Origin: Panonychus citri
Taxonomy: Eukaryota > Arthropoda > Arachnida > Trombidiformes > Tetranychidae
DNA length: 64,000 nucleotides
Direction of reading: 5' to 3'
Assembly: GCF_014898815.1 (NCBI RefSeq)
Contig: NW_026515416.1
Location: forward strand, 1,860,001-1,924,000
In this document: positions 36,801 through 48,689 of the stretch, piece after piece
How positions within the stretch are numbered: the first letter of the stretch is position 1
Layout of the letters: each line of letters starts with the position of its first letter
The notes under the pieces: model-generated
The model's input: the letters and a program-made list of their open reading frames with translations, nothing else
What the model was told of the DNA's origin: nothing
Database searches by the model: none
Made by a program: the position numbers and the translations under genes

Positions 36801-39109
36801 GTATATCATTCAAAAGGAGGAGATGTAGGTAAAAAAGAGTTACACCAGGAAAATTATCCCTCCCGCTAAATGTGATAATATTAGAGAGTAAATAAATTTT
36901 GGTCAACTAACCTATTGTAATAGTTTATTATGATGATCGTCATCATCACTTTCTTTCCTGTACTTTTATCATTCCAGCTCTTTCGAGGATCGAATAGCCT
37001 TCTATCCATTGAGATGATACACATATTCAGTCCATAAAATAATAACAACTTATATATTTTCTTATTCATCATCTTTCTCATCGTCTCTTAGCCATGTTTC
37101 TCTCATCATAATTTACTTGAGATTAAATTCTCTTACAACTTTACCTTATAATCATTGTTAAAGTAGAAAATCTTGTCTAACTTTTGTTCCATTTCGACTT
37201 TACTTTATCCTAATTCAACTTGAACTCGTTAAACAATTGTAACAATAATAATAATCATCACTAACGGTTATATTATCATCATCTTTTGATATATACACCA
37301 ATGTTATCATCGGGAGGGTGAAAAATCCAATTTAACTTCTGATCTTTTCATAGCTACTTTTAATAACATTTTCAATTCTAGCAAAATTGTACAATTATAT
37401 TTAATAACATGATAAGAAATCTGTAAAAAAGAGACGAGAATTAAATCATTTAGAAAGTTCCAATTGTTGTCGTGGTTTTCATTGTGGTAGATTTTTAAAT
37501 GTTCACGTATTTTTCATTAGCAAAAATTTTGAAATTATATTAATAATTCCAATTTCATATCTACTAATATATGAGAGAAAAAATCATTATATTAATAAGT
37601 TGACAGATGGAACTGTCCAGTTAACATTGAACCAATCTCATATCCTCTCTCTATCTCTGATTAATATTTTATTATCCTGGACTCAGATTGGATTCCCTTT
37701 AGGCATTCGGGTTCTGATTTAGGTTTTATTAACAAGTAGAGAGATTGGTTACCAGAGATTAACTTGGCTTCAGTTGTAATAAGGATTGAAGGGCTGAAGC
37801 TTATCCATGCAACTATTTCATATTCTACCTCAATATCCATACTCATTTACTATTCATATAAATTAATGCCACTGATGAAGATATATCATGAAACCTGATG
37901 AAATTCATTCAATCCACAGATTAAATATCCTGAACCTCATGTATTTCCTAATACTTTCATTGAATATAATATGTGTGAGCTTCACTCAAGTAAAAGTCTC
38001 TGTAAATATTATCGATGCCATGAAATACCAAACAGCAACAACAATTCATGGTAAACAACAAAAACCAACTGAATTATATTCTTGAGATTTTCATTATTAT
38101 TATTCTCAGTTTTAATAATATATGTATGTATACATATTGTGTTATTAATGCTGAATGCATACTCACCTCGGTTAATTTATGTATTAATCTCATCTTTATC
38201 AAGATTTAAGTCAAGAGATTGGGTTAGATTTTTATTGATCAAAATTCTGTGTTGATGATGATTGTGATCCTGAATATAACGGAATCCACTTGAACTTATG
38301 GTGAAGTTCATAGTTTCATGGTGTTCAATCAATCTTATGCCTTTTGATTATTAATATTAATTTATGTATAAATACTAACAATATAATAATGAAATAGTAA
38401 TCATAAATTTCGAGGAAAGGAAAGAGAATTCGAAGAGAGAAAAAAAGTTTTGACAATTTTCATGTAATATTAACGAAGAAATATGATTTTTCGAGTTTGT
38501 TTTTTGTTCTTTTTTTCTTTTTCTTTCACAAAGTCAATCTTAGAACTTTCGATTCGATTTTGATTGATTTATCCCTGAAACTTTTTTTGTGAAGAAAAAA
38601 ACTTATTTATAAGTTGAGATTATTGGTGAACATTAATTTTTGATTATCGTTATTGAAAAAACAATTAAAAGGTTGAAGATCATCAATGGGCTGGGTTATC
38701 ACTTGATTATGATTGTGATTAAGATGATACACTTTTAGTCCAGTTGATAAATATTGAATGTCAGTGTTAATACAGAGAATCAGGAAGATGATCCACAAGA
38801 GTTTTTCTAATTTCTTTTTTTCATCATCATCATCTCTTTTTCTTTTTGTGTACATTTCTTATTTTTATCTATTATCTTCTCATCTCTACTCTTGGGAGTT
38901 ATTTCCAGTTAAACTTGATATTACTTCATTGTTTCACTTTTCCTTCTGATTCTTTCCACTTCCACCTTATTCATTTCATTTTCTTCCTTAGCTATTCAAA
39001 CAAACAAGAATACATACCATCCATAATCTAAACACCATTTTCAACTTAATCTTTCTTTCTCTCATTCCAAACCTTTTCCAAGATACATCTTGAAACCCCA
39101 TGTTTATAA

Positions 39110-39457
39110 TCAGGGCAAAAATGTAAACTCTAAATATAATTTGACCAATTTAGAGTTTACCGAGTAAGATGCTGACAAATAAACTGTTTCTCTTAATGAA
39201 AATGATGACAGTTTCCATAGGTAAAGACACAAATTCATTAGTGCCAGAAAATCTTTGATATAATTAAACCCCATGATAGTTGTCACCATTATGTTACCCA
39301 TTGTGAAAAACAAGATTCTGTTCAATATCAGCTTTGATATTTTGTTTTCCTTTGTGATATTGAGACAATAAGCAGGATAAATGTCATTCATCGCAATCAT
39401 GGAAATCAGATAATAGCAAACTATCATAATACCAAGAAGCGAATAAAATTTGCTCAT
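39110..39457 (-). CDS. Membrane-protein fragment, unrecognised
   Basis: Open ATG-initiated frame of 115 residues with two or three hydrophobic stretches (FYSLLGIMIVCYYLISMIAM near the start; ILFFTMGNIMVTTIMGF and LALMNLCLYLW further on). The pattern is loosely like the C-terminal part of an arthropod gustatory-receptor-type protein, but no diagnostic motif is present. It could be a receptor remnant or chance; nothing nearby extends it. Confidence 0.2.
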   Translation of the reverse strand: MSKFYSLLGIMIVCYYLISMIAMNDIYPAYCLNITKENKISKLILNRILFFTMGNIMVTTIMGFNYIKDFLALMNLCLYLWKLSSFSLRETVYLSASYSVNSKLVKLYLEFTFLP

Positions 39458-40389
39458 TTGAATTTATCAAATTCTTTATCATTCTTAATTGGTTTATAAC
39501 AAATCTGAAGGATTCTTTCAAATATTATCAATATTTAGCATGTGGACTCGAATAAACTGAATTTTTACACCATTTCAGAACAAAAATTTAAATTCCAAAG
39601 TGTTTATTGTGTACCACTTATCACAGCGAGTAGACAAACAAGAAAATTAAGAATTGCACATAACTGTGATCAATAATCTCACTTTTATCTTCATCCGAAT
39701 GATCAAATTGGATCGATTACAAAGTTTAATTATAAATCTGAGTGAGAGTCTTACAAACTGGAATCCAGTTACTGGATACTGATGATTATATATAATATAC
39801 ATACATATATGTATATGTATATAGATACTGAAGTTTAGATTTGATAATAGTCATTAAGTAAAACAAAAAAAACACCAACACTATTTATATTGTACCTTAA
39901 CTAACCATTAAAAGAAGCAAGGAACCTGATGCTTCACATAATGATATAAACGATAAATCAACTAATGAATTAACAACCATTGATTGATATGATCTGATGA
40001 ACTATTGATATTAACGAATATTTTGAAATTTTAGATAGCAATCCAATATAATCATTGGTTTAGTTGAATTTTCCACTAACCTAATAATTCATTTCAGTTT
40101 CTGGATCTCTTCTTATCTTCCTAATTGGATAAACCAGTTTAACCCATAATTTTGTCAATACAATTCAATTTATGTAGCATTAGCTTATCATCTTATTCGT
40201 GATAGCAGTTTAACTTTATCTCTTTCCCGAGAAGGTTATATTTATCCAGGTTATTGCTATTCTTAGCAATAGTGGCTTTTCTTTACGAAAAAATCTTCTG
40301 ATATCACATTTAATATTAGATTTTAGACAAAATTTTCAAGTCAAAAGCTAAACTCTAAATGCTAGTTAAGGTAAGTTAAAAACCAGAAA
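39458..40389. other. AT-rich noncoding stretch
   Basis: Contains a TATATACATATATG-type run near 39791-39822 and nothing else supportable. Confidence 0.45.
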
Positions 40390-41138
40390 AAAGAAAAAGA
40401 CAATTAAAGTTTAAGGCTTCAGGTTTTAATACTCTCAGCTCTTTGCAAATATTAATCATTGCTTGATCAAGCTTAAGATCAAGCTTTTTACCACGTACAT
40501 TGTTAATCCAATATTTATTATACGAACCATCGTCCAATTCGAGTCCAATAGGAAAGTTTCGAGAAGAAAAATTGGAATCAAAACTTGCGGTCCGATAAAT
40601 ATCATAAAATTTCTTGATTTTACATAAATGAGGATATTTCTCTTTATTCTTGGAACAAATCTCGGTTGCTTTAGTAATATCTTCAACGAATTACTTACTC
40701 AAAAATAGAGGTACAAAAGTCGGTACAAAAAAGCAATGTCCTCTTATACTAGGTAAGGTGATCACGTATTTTGGTTGATAACTGAAATTATGAAATTAAA
40801 GTTTATAAAGTAACAAATAAACTTACCATTTGTATGAGAAATACAGTTGATTGTAGCTTTAACAATAAATCATTGGCTGCGAAAGCTTTTGCCTTCTTTT
40901 TACTTGTTGAAGTTCCATAACCAATTATGTTTCGTTTTGGAGTTTTTAGCGATAGTTTATATTCGTATAAAAAATAATTAATCTTGTCCACCTTAATATT
41001 TTCCGTAGCCATTGATGATTCAGTAAACTGCTTTGCATTTTTGAGAAGAACATTACTAACTAAATGTTTCAACGGTTCTTCGAATAATTGTTCGTTGTGT
41101 TGTTGTAGTAATGCATTGACCAAATGCGTTAAATTTTC
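40390..41138 (-). pseudogene. Double-stranded-RNA-binding-domain protein, broken
   Basis: The upstream block (about 41138-40827) contains the typical C-terminal half of a dsRBD: GYGTSTSKKKAKAFAANDLL, where the KKxAK helix contacts RNA. It ends at a GTAAGT donor at 40826. An acceptor (TTTCAG) near 40781 leads to a block whose best frame is one base off and meets a TAA just before 40690. The frame then continues (EDITKATEICSKNKEKYPHL ... FPIGLELDDGS, YWINNVRGKKL) to about 40390. No ATG starts the upstream block, so 5' exons are missing or lost. Which dsRBD family this is could not be told. Probably a decayed gene, though a wrong splice choice is possible. Confidence 0.45.
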
Positions 41139-41251
41139 GTTTTAAACTTATGCTTTTTTATTATTGTTGACTTGTCCATTTCCTAATATGAAATAATTAA
41201 ACGACGATAAATCTAACTAATTAAGGTACTGATGAATTTAATTTAGTTTGA

Positions 41252-41838
41252 TATACACCGTGACCAGAAATGATCGACGAACTTTTTTTCGCATTTTCTC
41301 ACGAACCAAGTCTCTGATGATGCTCAAATTTTCTGGATGTCATCTTAGACCAAAAGGTAAATGTTTGACATAATTTTCGAATTCTGTAAAAATTCGAAAT
41401 CTCTATGAGATTTTACATGATGAATTTTACAACTCTCAGAAAGTTGATTTTTATGGTAGTTCTAGATGGCATGAGACATTCTGCACTTTATGCCAGTATT
41501 TTTATCCACCCATATGAATTGTCAACGTTATAAAGGCTCTGAACATGCGCAGAACATTTTTATGGATTTGACCATTTTATAAGTCGATTATTCGGAAACA
41601 AAACTTGATCACACCTTTGTAAGACCCAAACTATCGAATTCACGAAAAAAAATCGACTTGCTGAGACTTGTAAAATTCAGCATGTAAAATCTCATAGAGA
41701 TTTCGAATTTTTACAAAATTCGAAAATTATGTCAAACATTTACCTTTTGGTCTAAGATGACATCCAGAAAATTTGAGCATCATCAGCGACTTGGTTCACG
41801 AAAAAAAGTTCGTCGATCATTTCTGGTCACGGTGTATA
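41252..41838. mobile_element. MITE with long terminal inverted repeats, 587 bp
   Basis: Arms of about 165 bp are near-perfect inverted copies, from TATACACCGTGACCAGAAAT at 41252 to the matching TTTCTGGTCACGGTGTATA ending at 41838. They share ATCTCTATGAGATTTTACAT at the inner end. The left arm carries a few extra bases near 41300. TA-type edges fit a Tc1/mariner-derived MITE. There is no coding capacity in the roughly 250 bp core. Confidence 0.8.
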
Positions 41839-42838
41839 CAACCTATCCTATTAAGAATTGTGATAAGTTAAAAAGGTAAGCAATCTTCAAGTAATAATGA
41901 ATATCATTTACCGATTCAAAATTATCACAATTCTTATTTCAAAACAATAATAAAATGCTCAAACTAAATTGAATATCATCATAACCTGTGCTCTAATTAT
42001 TACTGTAAAATTGTATTTTCTCGTATCCAATCTTACCTTGAAAGGTTTTGATTGAATTCAATAAATTACCTCCTTAATCCTTACTCTTTGCTTTCTTTCT
42101 TTCTTTTTGTTTGACCTAAAGATATAAAGTATTCGCTTTAGTAAAGGTTTAATTATAAAACGATAATCAAGCCAATAGAATAATTATAATTTAAGATCAT
42201 CTTGGAAGAAGAGGATTTTTTTGTTCTTGTTTTGTTTGGAGCGAATGGTATTACCTGTAACATGAAGAGTAGAAGGCAAATAGAAAGAAGAAAGAGAAAA
42301 GGAGAGTCAGAGAAAAGTGTAAAAAGAGAGGAAAGAATGAGAAGGAAAGAGAAAGAGAGAAAGAGAGAAAGAGAGAAAGATACTACTGACATTGGGTTTG
42401 TAGTGGAAGGAAAAGAGAACCTCAGTTAGATAGAGAAATAAGAATAGATTTGATTAGTTTGGGTTCTCTTTTCATTGGCATTACAATTAATTAAGGGACC
42501 ATTATGATCGATTAGTGATGGCCAATCATAATTGACCAACTAAATTAGCTAATTAGTTGATTAGAAGAAGAAACAAGTTGAAAATGATTCTTATTACAAG
42601 CCGATTACTCTCATTTCTCTATCTATGTAATACAGACCAAACTCTATCTACTATTGTTGGTAAGAGTTTTAATTTTTTTCTGATGTTTTTATTTAGCCCT
42701 TTGGTTAATTGTAATTTTTTATGATTGACCATCGATAATATTGACTATCGTTAATTGTTATAGATATTTTTCAAGAAGAAAAAGTTCAATATATTAAAAA
42801 TGGATTGTTGTCCAGAATACTAAATTATATTAACCAAA
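41839..42838. other. Noncoding stretch with purine-rich tract
   Basis: GAGAAA-type repeats at about 42280-42385 create spurious long frames on both strands. No gene is supported. Confidence 0.5.
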
Positions 42839-43130
42839 GTAAATTCTTTGGATGAAATGAAAAATTTGACAGAAGAAGCTAAGTTTTATTATCAAAAGAA
42901 AAAATTCGATCAACAGCAACAGAAGCATGAGAATAAAACTAGGAAATTTTGATGAACAAGGATAATTTCGAACCCAAAAATTCACTTCTACAATCCAAGA
43001 AGATATATCGAAAGGTTTTCAAAATTTTAACAAGCAATTTCAAACACGTAGAAATTTTCAACAAGGTTATTCAAATTACAGTTCTAACCAACTGAACAAT
43101 TCAGACAAATTAACACGAACTTAATGAAAA
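42839..43130 (+). pseudogene. Possible Copia gag remnant
   Basis: Fragments with stops (TEEAKFYYQKKKFDQQQQKH, then QNFNKQFQTRRNFQQGYSNY) look like the basic/Gln-rich end of a Copia-type gag. A pol fragment of the same class lies 2.9 kb downstream on the same strand. Weak call based on composition and position. Confidence 0.25.
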
Positions 43131-43804
43131 ATAAAGAAGAGGTTTATGATAGGAGGGTCTCCCCTTTTCTTCACTTTTATGCTTTTTAGTTAAGGACACA
43201 ACTATTTTTGGTAATAGATTTTGACAGGCTATTCAAAAATATCATCGGTTTTCATTTCTGAACTCAAAAACGGAAGATATATAAGGCCAAAGTGCGCAAC
43301 TTTTCTATATTGTAGTGACCTGGGGATTTTTCAGATTACTACGATATTTGAGATTTAGATAGGACTTTATAAGGTCTACCGAACGCTATACTTAACATTG
43401 GTTTGTGATCAATAATTTCGGTTCTATTTTAATTCGAAAAAATCAGACGATTAGTCCGCGATCGTTGAATACTGATCTAAGACTGATGAAACTTTTTTTA
43501 TAACATACTCTAATAATGGTCTACAAAAATGAATTGAAATATTTGCGATATCTAACATATTATAGAAAAAGTTTTTAAACGATCCGAGGCTCAAAACACA
43601 TGTAAAATCCCATAGACAAACAATCTAAACATGGAAAAACTTTACTTTTCGAATTCTGGTAGATTACTTATGATATAAAAACACTTAAAAAAATGAGTTT
43701 GGAATTTTGATTTACTCATAATCGTAAAGCGTTTTTATGGAATATCTGTTAAATGAAATACAGAAGTTGAAAAGATATTGTTTATATGATACATTTATGA
43801 TGTA

Positions 43805-45088
43805 TTAGGTTGTTTCATATGGTTTTTCACCTTTTTATTTCTTTATAACTTTTGTTCTAAAGGTCATATTGACCTGAAATTTTGAGTTACAAGTATTGAC
43901 CTTTAGAATTAATCACACGTGACCATCTATCGGGTAGCTGTTGAATACCATTCATGTGACCTTCGCTATTAAGGTTATTTACCGCTGTTTCCAAAGCTTG
44001 TTCGAATTCATCCCAATTTTGGTGGTTGATTCCCTTGAGTCGCCTATTTAATTGGCCAAAACAACAGAAGTCCAAAGGGCTTATATCGTAAGAATAAGGA
44101 GGATGAAACAAACATGGAACTTGTTTTTCTGCCAAAAACTCAGTAACTAGAGTTGCCTTATGTGGTCTCGCGTTATCATGAAGTAGAATAGGTCGCTCAA
44201 ATGGCTTTCCGTCTAACCACTTCGGTATATACTCGTCAAGAAACTGTTTATAGACCTCAGCCGTTACAGTCGTTTTTGGCGGGAGGAGCTGCCAGAAGCA
44301 AATTCCAAAGTAATCCATGGCCATTATTAGTAATCGTTTACCAGCATGAATATTTTGGGATACCTGAATTTCCGGTTCCTCACCTGGAAGTAGCCAAGAT
44401 CTTGATTGGTTCCTATCTGGCGCCATGTAAAGTGCGACCCATGACTCATCAATAGTAACTGTTCTTTTTAACAGTGTTTTGTCCTTTGATAATCGCTCTA
44501 AATTGGATCTACAAGCTAAAACACGATGTTCCATTTGAGAAAACGACAAATCATGTGGAACCCATTTCTTCAAAATCTTCTTCATCTTAAGGTCATGGAC
44601 TACAATCCTTTGGACGGTACTCAGTGGTATCTCTTCTCGATTGGAAATTGAGCGAAGACTCCAATGTCTCGATTCCTCGAAACAAACACGAATTTTTTCA
44701 ATTCGTTCATTATTTTTCTCTTCGTCAACTGATCGACCAGTATTTCTGGATGCGACAACAGGGTCACCTTGTTTAATGGCACACATCCAATTTTGGACTG
44801 ACCTTTTACTGGCGGCCTTATCTCCTAACATTTTCTTCAATTGATCATGTGTATATCCCGCTGACCACGTCATAAGACACGCAAACTTACAAAAACATGT
44901 TGTTCCTGGTAATTAATTGAATTCACACAAATTTCACGAGTTTCCATTTTGAATATAAACTTAAAATAAATCACTTTAAAATGACGGTTAAATAAGCTTC
45001 AAAATGACCTATCAACGGTTTTTGTAAGTTTCGGCAAACCTAAGATAGAGGGCGCCAAAATAGTGCAAAACCATATGAAACAACCTAA
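43805..45088 (-). mobile_element. Mariner element 1, 1284 bp
   Basis: Inverted ends TTAGGTTGTTTCATATGGTT at 43805 and ACCATATGAAACAACCTAA ending at 45088, each bordered by TA (43803-43804 and 45089-45090). Length and TIR start (TTAGGTTG) are typical of mariner. It carries a transposase reading frame with one probable frame change near its N-terminus. Confidence 0.93.
43887..44947 (-). CDS. Mariner transposase (DD34D), N-terminal frameshift likely
   Basis: Cut-and-paste transposase. The long frame (44873-43887, 328 residues) has an HTH-type N-terminal region, IDESW (first catalytic Asp), HDNARPH (second) and a third Asp exactly 34 residues after the second in ISPLDF, so the catalytic triad is complete. 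The usual HPPYSPD is HPPYSYD here. A better N-terminus starts at ATG 44947 in another frame (METREICVNS...) and joins the long frame if one base near 44876 is ignored. That makes the full protein about 353 residues, the normal mariner length. It is either a slightly damaged copy or one using the internal ATG; otherwise the best-preserved transposase here. Confidence 0.85.
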
Positions 45089-45344
45089 TAGTTTGGAAAT
45101 ATCGCGCCAATTGCCAAAGTACCTCCATTTTGAAAAGAATTTTTTTTCTTACCTTCCTCCATCATCTCTGTTATGCAAAATATGAATTAGTGATTATTGT
45201 TATAAACTGTGATCATAATTAACTCAATAAAATCTTAATTCTGATTAAAAACAATTGTGCATTCTATAATCTTAATTTACATATCATTCATTAAAGCTCT
45301 TATACATTCAATTCATTAAGATAATCAATCTTTTTTAGCTTAGG

Positions 45345-45960
45345 TAAGCAAATGAATTCACAAGAGATGTATGATGATTATGATTATGTTGCGGTTACAG
45401 AAAGCTATTAGTAAGTATTTAGCGTTTTATATTTATTATAAAATTGAAAACGTTTTCAAACTAATTCCATTTTATTCTGTTCATATTTTAGCGAACACAT
45501 CATGACCCAAACCAATCGTTTATTTTGTGCAAAGTGTGGTGAAAATGGTATCACTAATTTGGTTTTAAAAGAATACTGCGCCAATCAAAATTCCACCATG
45601 CATTCATGTGATAAATTCCCACAGGTACCATTCAAAAATTTAACAAAATGCTACATTCACCAATTATGCTGAAATTTTGCAAGATGGAAATGCTCAAAAG
45701 GATTAGAATTCTGCGAACCCTGTCATGTAAAGAATTGTCTCCTTAGTAAAAAATGAAATGATTTGTCAACCGATTCCCCTATTCATCATTACTACTGACA
45801 AAGGTTGTTATTTGGAAAAATATTGACGCGGAATATGGTGTTGATGATCAACCTTTATTATGCCATCGTTGCTACACAAACCGTGGATCTACAGCAAGCA
45901 TTGGATTGATATCATCGCAATCAAGCCATAAGAAGTAATGCTGATAAAGAAAATTTGAAT
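45345..45960 (+). pseudogene. Cysteine-containing coding remnant, unrecognised
   Basis: Short spliced-looking blocks: an acidic Tyr-rich start (YDDYDYVAVTESYY) at about 45362 followed by a GT-AG intron (45411-45492), then a block with FCAKCGENGITNLVL and CANQNSTMHSCDKFP. Frames then break. Paired cysteines suggest a zinc-ribbon-like fragment. A decayed host or transposon gene; weak. Confidence 0.25.
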
Positions 45961-45984
45961 GATAAGGTGAAAAAGCTTTTATTT

Positions 45985-46720
45985 GATAAGGGGATATAAC
46001 ATGGAAAATCTTGTCCGTATACACCTGAACAAAATGGTAAACAGAACTTTACTTGAAATTACTCGTTGTTAATTATCGGAATCTCAATAAGATCGAAAAT
46101 TTTGGGCTGAAGCAATTAGTACAGCAGACTATTTGTTAAATCGAAGGCCATGTTCAAGTATTGAGTTCAAAATTCCGTTCGATATTTGGTTCGATAAGCA
46201 ATTTGGTTATTCTCATTTGAAAACTTCTGGATGTATTTGTTTTGTTCATATACCAAAATCACAAAGAAATAAACTTAATTACAGGTTAACGAAGAATATT
46301 TTCATGGGATATTCAGATGATCATAAAGAGTATAGAGCTTATGACTCTGAGAAAAATAAATTTTTTGTCTCCCGTGACGTCATTTTTGATGAGTACAATT
46401 TTCTTGTGAATTAAACTACTGTTGTTAATATTAATATTAGTGATCCAAAGTCTTTTGCTGAAGCGATGCAAAGAAATGATCATGAGAAGTGGAATGAAAT
46501 AAAATGGAAAAGGAACTTGTCGAAAGAACAGACATGATGGATATTATCAACTGTCGATGGGTATTTGTTACAAAAATTGACGGTGATGGTCAAATTAGTC
46601 GATACAAAGCTCGATTGGTCGCAAAGTGCTATACACAAATGGAAGGTGTTGATTATCGTGACACTTTTGCTTCAGTGTCAAAGTTGATTTCAATTAGATT
46701 AGTTCTAAAAATAATCATGA
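45985..46720 (+). pseudogene. Ty1/Copia pol remnant (integrase end and start of reverse transcriptase)
   Basis: Reading frames broken by stops carry the Copia integrase motif CPYTPEQNG (46013-46039), KFWAEA-like sequence, TADYLLNRRPCSS, GYSDDHKEYRAYD and VSRDVIFDE. After a gap comes the start of reverse transcriptase: NCRWVFVTKI, RYKARLVAK and YRDTFASVSKL. The catalytic RT motif is not reached; similarity ends near 46720. No LTR was found. A short dead fragment. Confidence 0.85.
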
Positions 46721-46986
46721 TGATGAAGATGAAAGTAAAACAACTTTATAATAACTTTAACTTTTCTCTACTTTTTCTTTCTAATTTGCCATCTTTGTAC
46801 TTCATCTAACCTTAATCTTGAATAACAATTATCATCATTTTCTAGACTAGCACATCTAAAATTAAACGTCTAAATGATTCACACATAACCCATCAAAATA
46901 TCATGGTTAGTGCAATGTAAAAATTATATGAAAAATTAAAAGGGGTTGAATTCGTTTCTATTTGATCACAATTAGTTGATTATTTT

Positions 46987-47255
46987 ACCTTTAGCCTTCA
47001 CTGGCTGTTAGGTTTGAGTTCAATTTAAACATAATTAATTATAAGAATTAATGTCTTCACTGACTTTAATTCTTATACACAATTTAATTAACTAATTAGT
47101 ATTGGTCTTCACTGACCAGTTATATTTTCACTTTTTATTTAACTTTTAATAAAAACAAATATTAACTAAAATACAATTAAGGTGATTATTGGTGATTTGA
47201 CTTTGGTTACCCATCACTGGATAGCCAAAGTCAATAATTGATCTTTCTCGATCAA
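46987..47255. repeat. Run of five hairpins with six-base loops
   Basis: Hairpin 1: stem 46987-46996 with 47003-47013, loop TTCACT. Hairpin 2: 15 bp stem 47041-47055 with 47062-47076 (one mismatch), loop TTCACT. Hairpin 3: 47101-47107 with 47114-47120, loop TTCACT. Hairpin 4: 16 bp stem 47197-47212 with 47219-47234 (one mismatch, one G-T), loop ATCACT. Hairpin 5: 47238-47243 with 47250-47255, loop TTTCTC. Stem sequences differ while loop size (and mostly loop sequence) is kept, a covariation-like pattern. It lies between the Copia remnant and mariner 2. Function unknown. Confidence 0.6.
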
Positions 47256-47562
47256 AATGTTGTTGTTAACTAATTGCTATATCTTTTTTCTTATATACTG
47301 ATTAATTTATCTCTAGTTAAACCAAATTGAAGAGGTTTGTTTTTCTGTTTAGATTTTATCAATCAATTAATATTGATTAATATTGCAACAGTTTAGATGG
47401 AAGAGAATTGAAAATCAGTGTTGAGAATAAATTTTTCGGCTGAGTTCTCAATGAAAACGATAACAAATTTAGAAACAAAAAGAGAAATTCTTCTAATTAA
47501 TTATCTAAGCACAATCAAGGTAAAAAGTCATTAGAAAAGATTTTAGTCTTCTGTTTGTCTTA

Positions 47563-48689
47563 TTAGGTAAACACTAAAGTTTTTTCCGAAAATCAAAGGC
47601 TGCGTTTTAATTGTAATAACTAATTCAATGATTTTTTTTCTTTGATCAAAATAATTTCCATTTGATTCTACAACTTTTCGCCACAACTCAGGTAGTTTTC
47701 CAATTCCCTTTCGATAAAAATCTTGATTTTTTGAGCCAAAAAACGAATCAAGAGCGTTTTTTACTTCCGGATTTGATTTGAATTTTTTTTCCTGAAGGAA
47801 GTTACTGAGAGAAAGAAAAATAGAAATAATCTGAAGGAGCAATATCAGGGGAATAAGGAGGATGAGGTAAAATTTCCCATTTCAATTCTTTAATTTTGTC
47901 TCTGACTATTTTAGCGACATGAGGTCTCGCATTGTCGTGCAGGTAAATTACACCCTTACGATTGATCAGAGATGGAGCTTTTAAAATCAATTGATCTTGA
48001 ACTTTTTGGAGCTGATCAGCATAGTGTTGAGCATTAATTGTTTTACCAACATCTAACAGTTCATAATAAATGATTCCTTGACATGACCACCATACACTTA
48101 ACATTACCTTAGGCGCGTGAATTGAGGGTTTAGGGGTTGAAGTTGAAGGTTCTCCAGGTTCTAACCAAGCATGTGACCTTTTCCTATTGTCTAACATAAT
48201 CCATTTTTCATCGCATGTTACAATCCGACTCAGAATACCTTCATTTTACTGTTTTGATAACAAACAAGAGCAAGTTGTTAACCTATTCAGCTTCTGAGAT
48301 TCAGTAAGTTCATATGGTACCCATTTACTGAGTCGCCATTTTTTTCTTAGTTTATGTAGACACTTTCTGATTGTTTCCTTATTAACCTCGAACTCTATCG
48401 CTAACGATGAACATGTTTTCGTTGGATCCTCACTGATTACCTGATCTAAAAGTTCCAAATCAATGTCACGTGGTTTACCTGATCTGGGTTTATCTTCAAT
48501 ATTAAAATCACCTGAACGGAATTTTGAATACAAATTTCTTACTGTACGATCAGTTACACAATTAGGTCCGAACACTTTACATAATTTATCAAAAACAACC
48601 GGTGCTTTGGTTCCTAGTTTAAACTCATAGAAAATGGCGACTCGAATTTTCACTTTTTCACTCAACATAGTTAACAAAAATTTACGCAT
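47563..48689 (-). pseudogene. Mariner transposase, broken by a stop and a frameshift
   Basis: From ATG 48689 an intact HTH domain is followed by a TAA near 48250; the same frame resumes directly into the first catalytic motif (TCDEKW). HDNARPH and a third Asp 34 residues later in PDIAPSDY complete the DD34D triad. Just after it, a one-base change in a T-rich run shifts the frame before FLQEKKF, and the last frame then runs out through the inverted repeat. Dead copy. Confidence 0.88.

Larger units (their letters stand above)
26051..39109. other. About 13 kb without a recognisable gene
   Basis: Both strands were read for coding blocks, splice-linked exons, transposon ends and tRNA B-boxes; none was convincing. 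The longest frames are below about 110 codons and of biased composition. The stretch is dominated by ATGATG/ATCATC, TTATTATT and purine-rich runs. It could be a large intron, a cis-regulatory domain or a gene-poor spacer. Confidence 0.5.

Noticed and set aside
42153..42429. Frames on both strands over a GAGAAA tract
   Set aside because: Simple-sequence purine tract yields Arg/Glu/Lys- or Phe/Ser/Leu-rich translations; not a gene.
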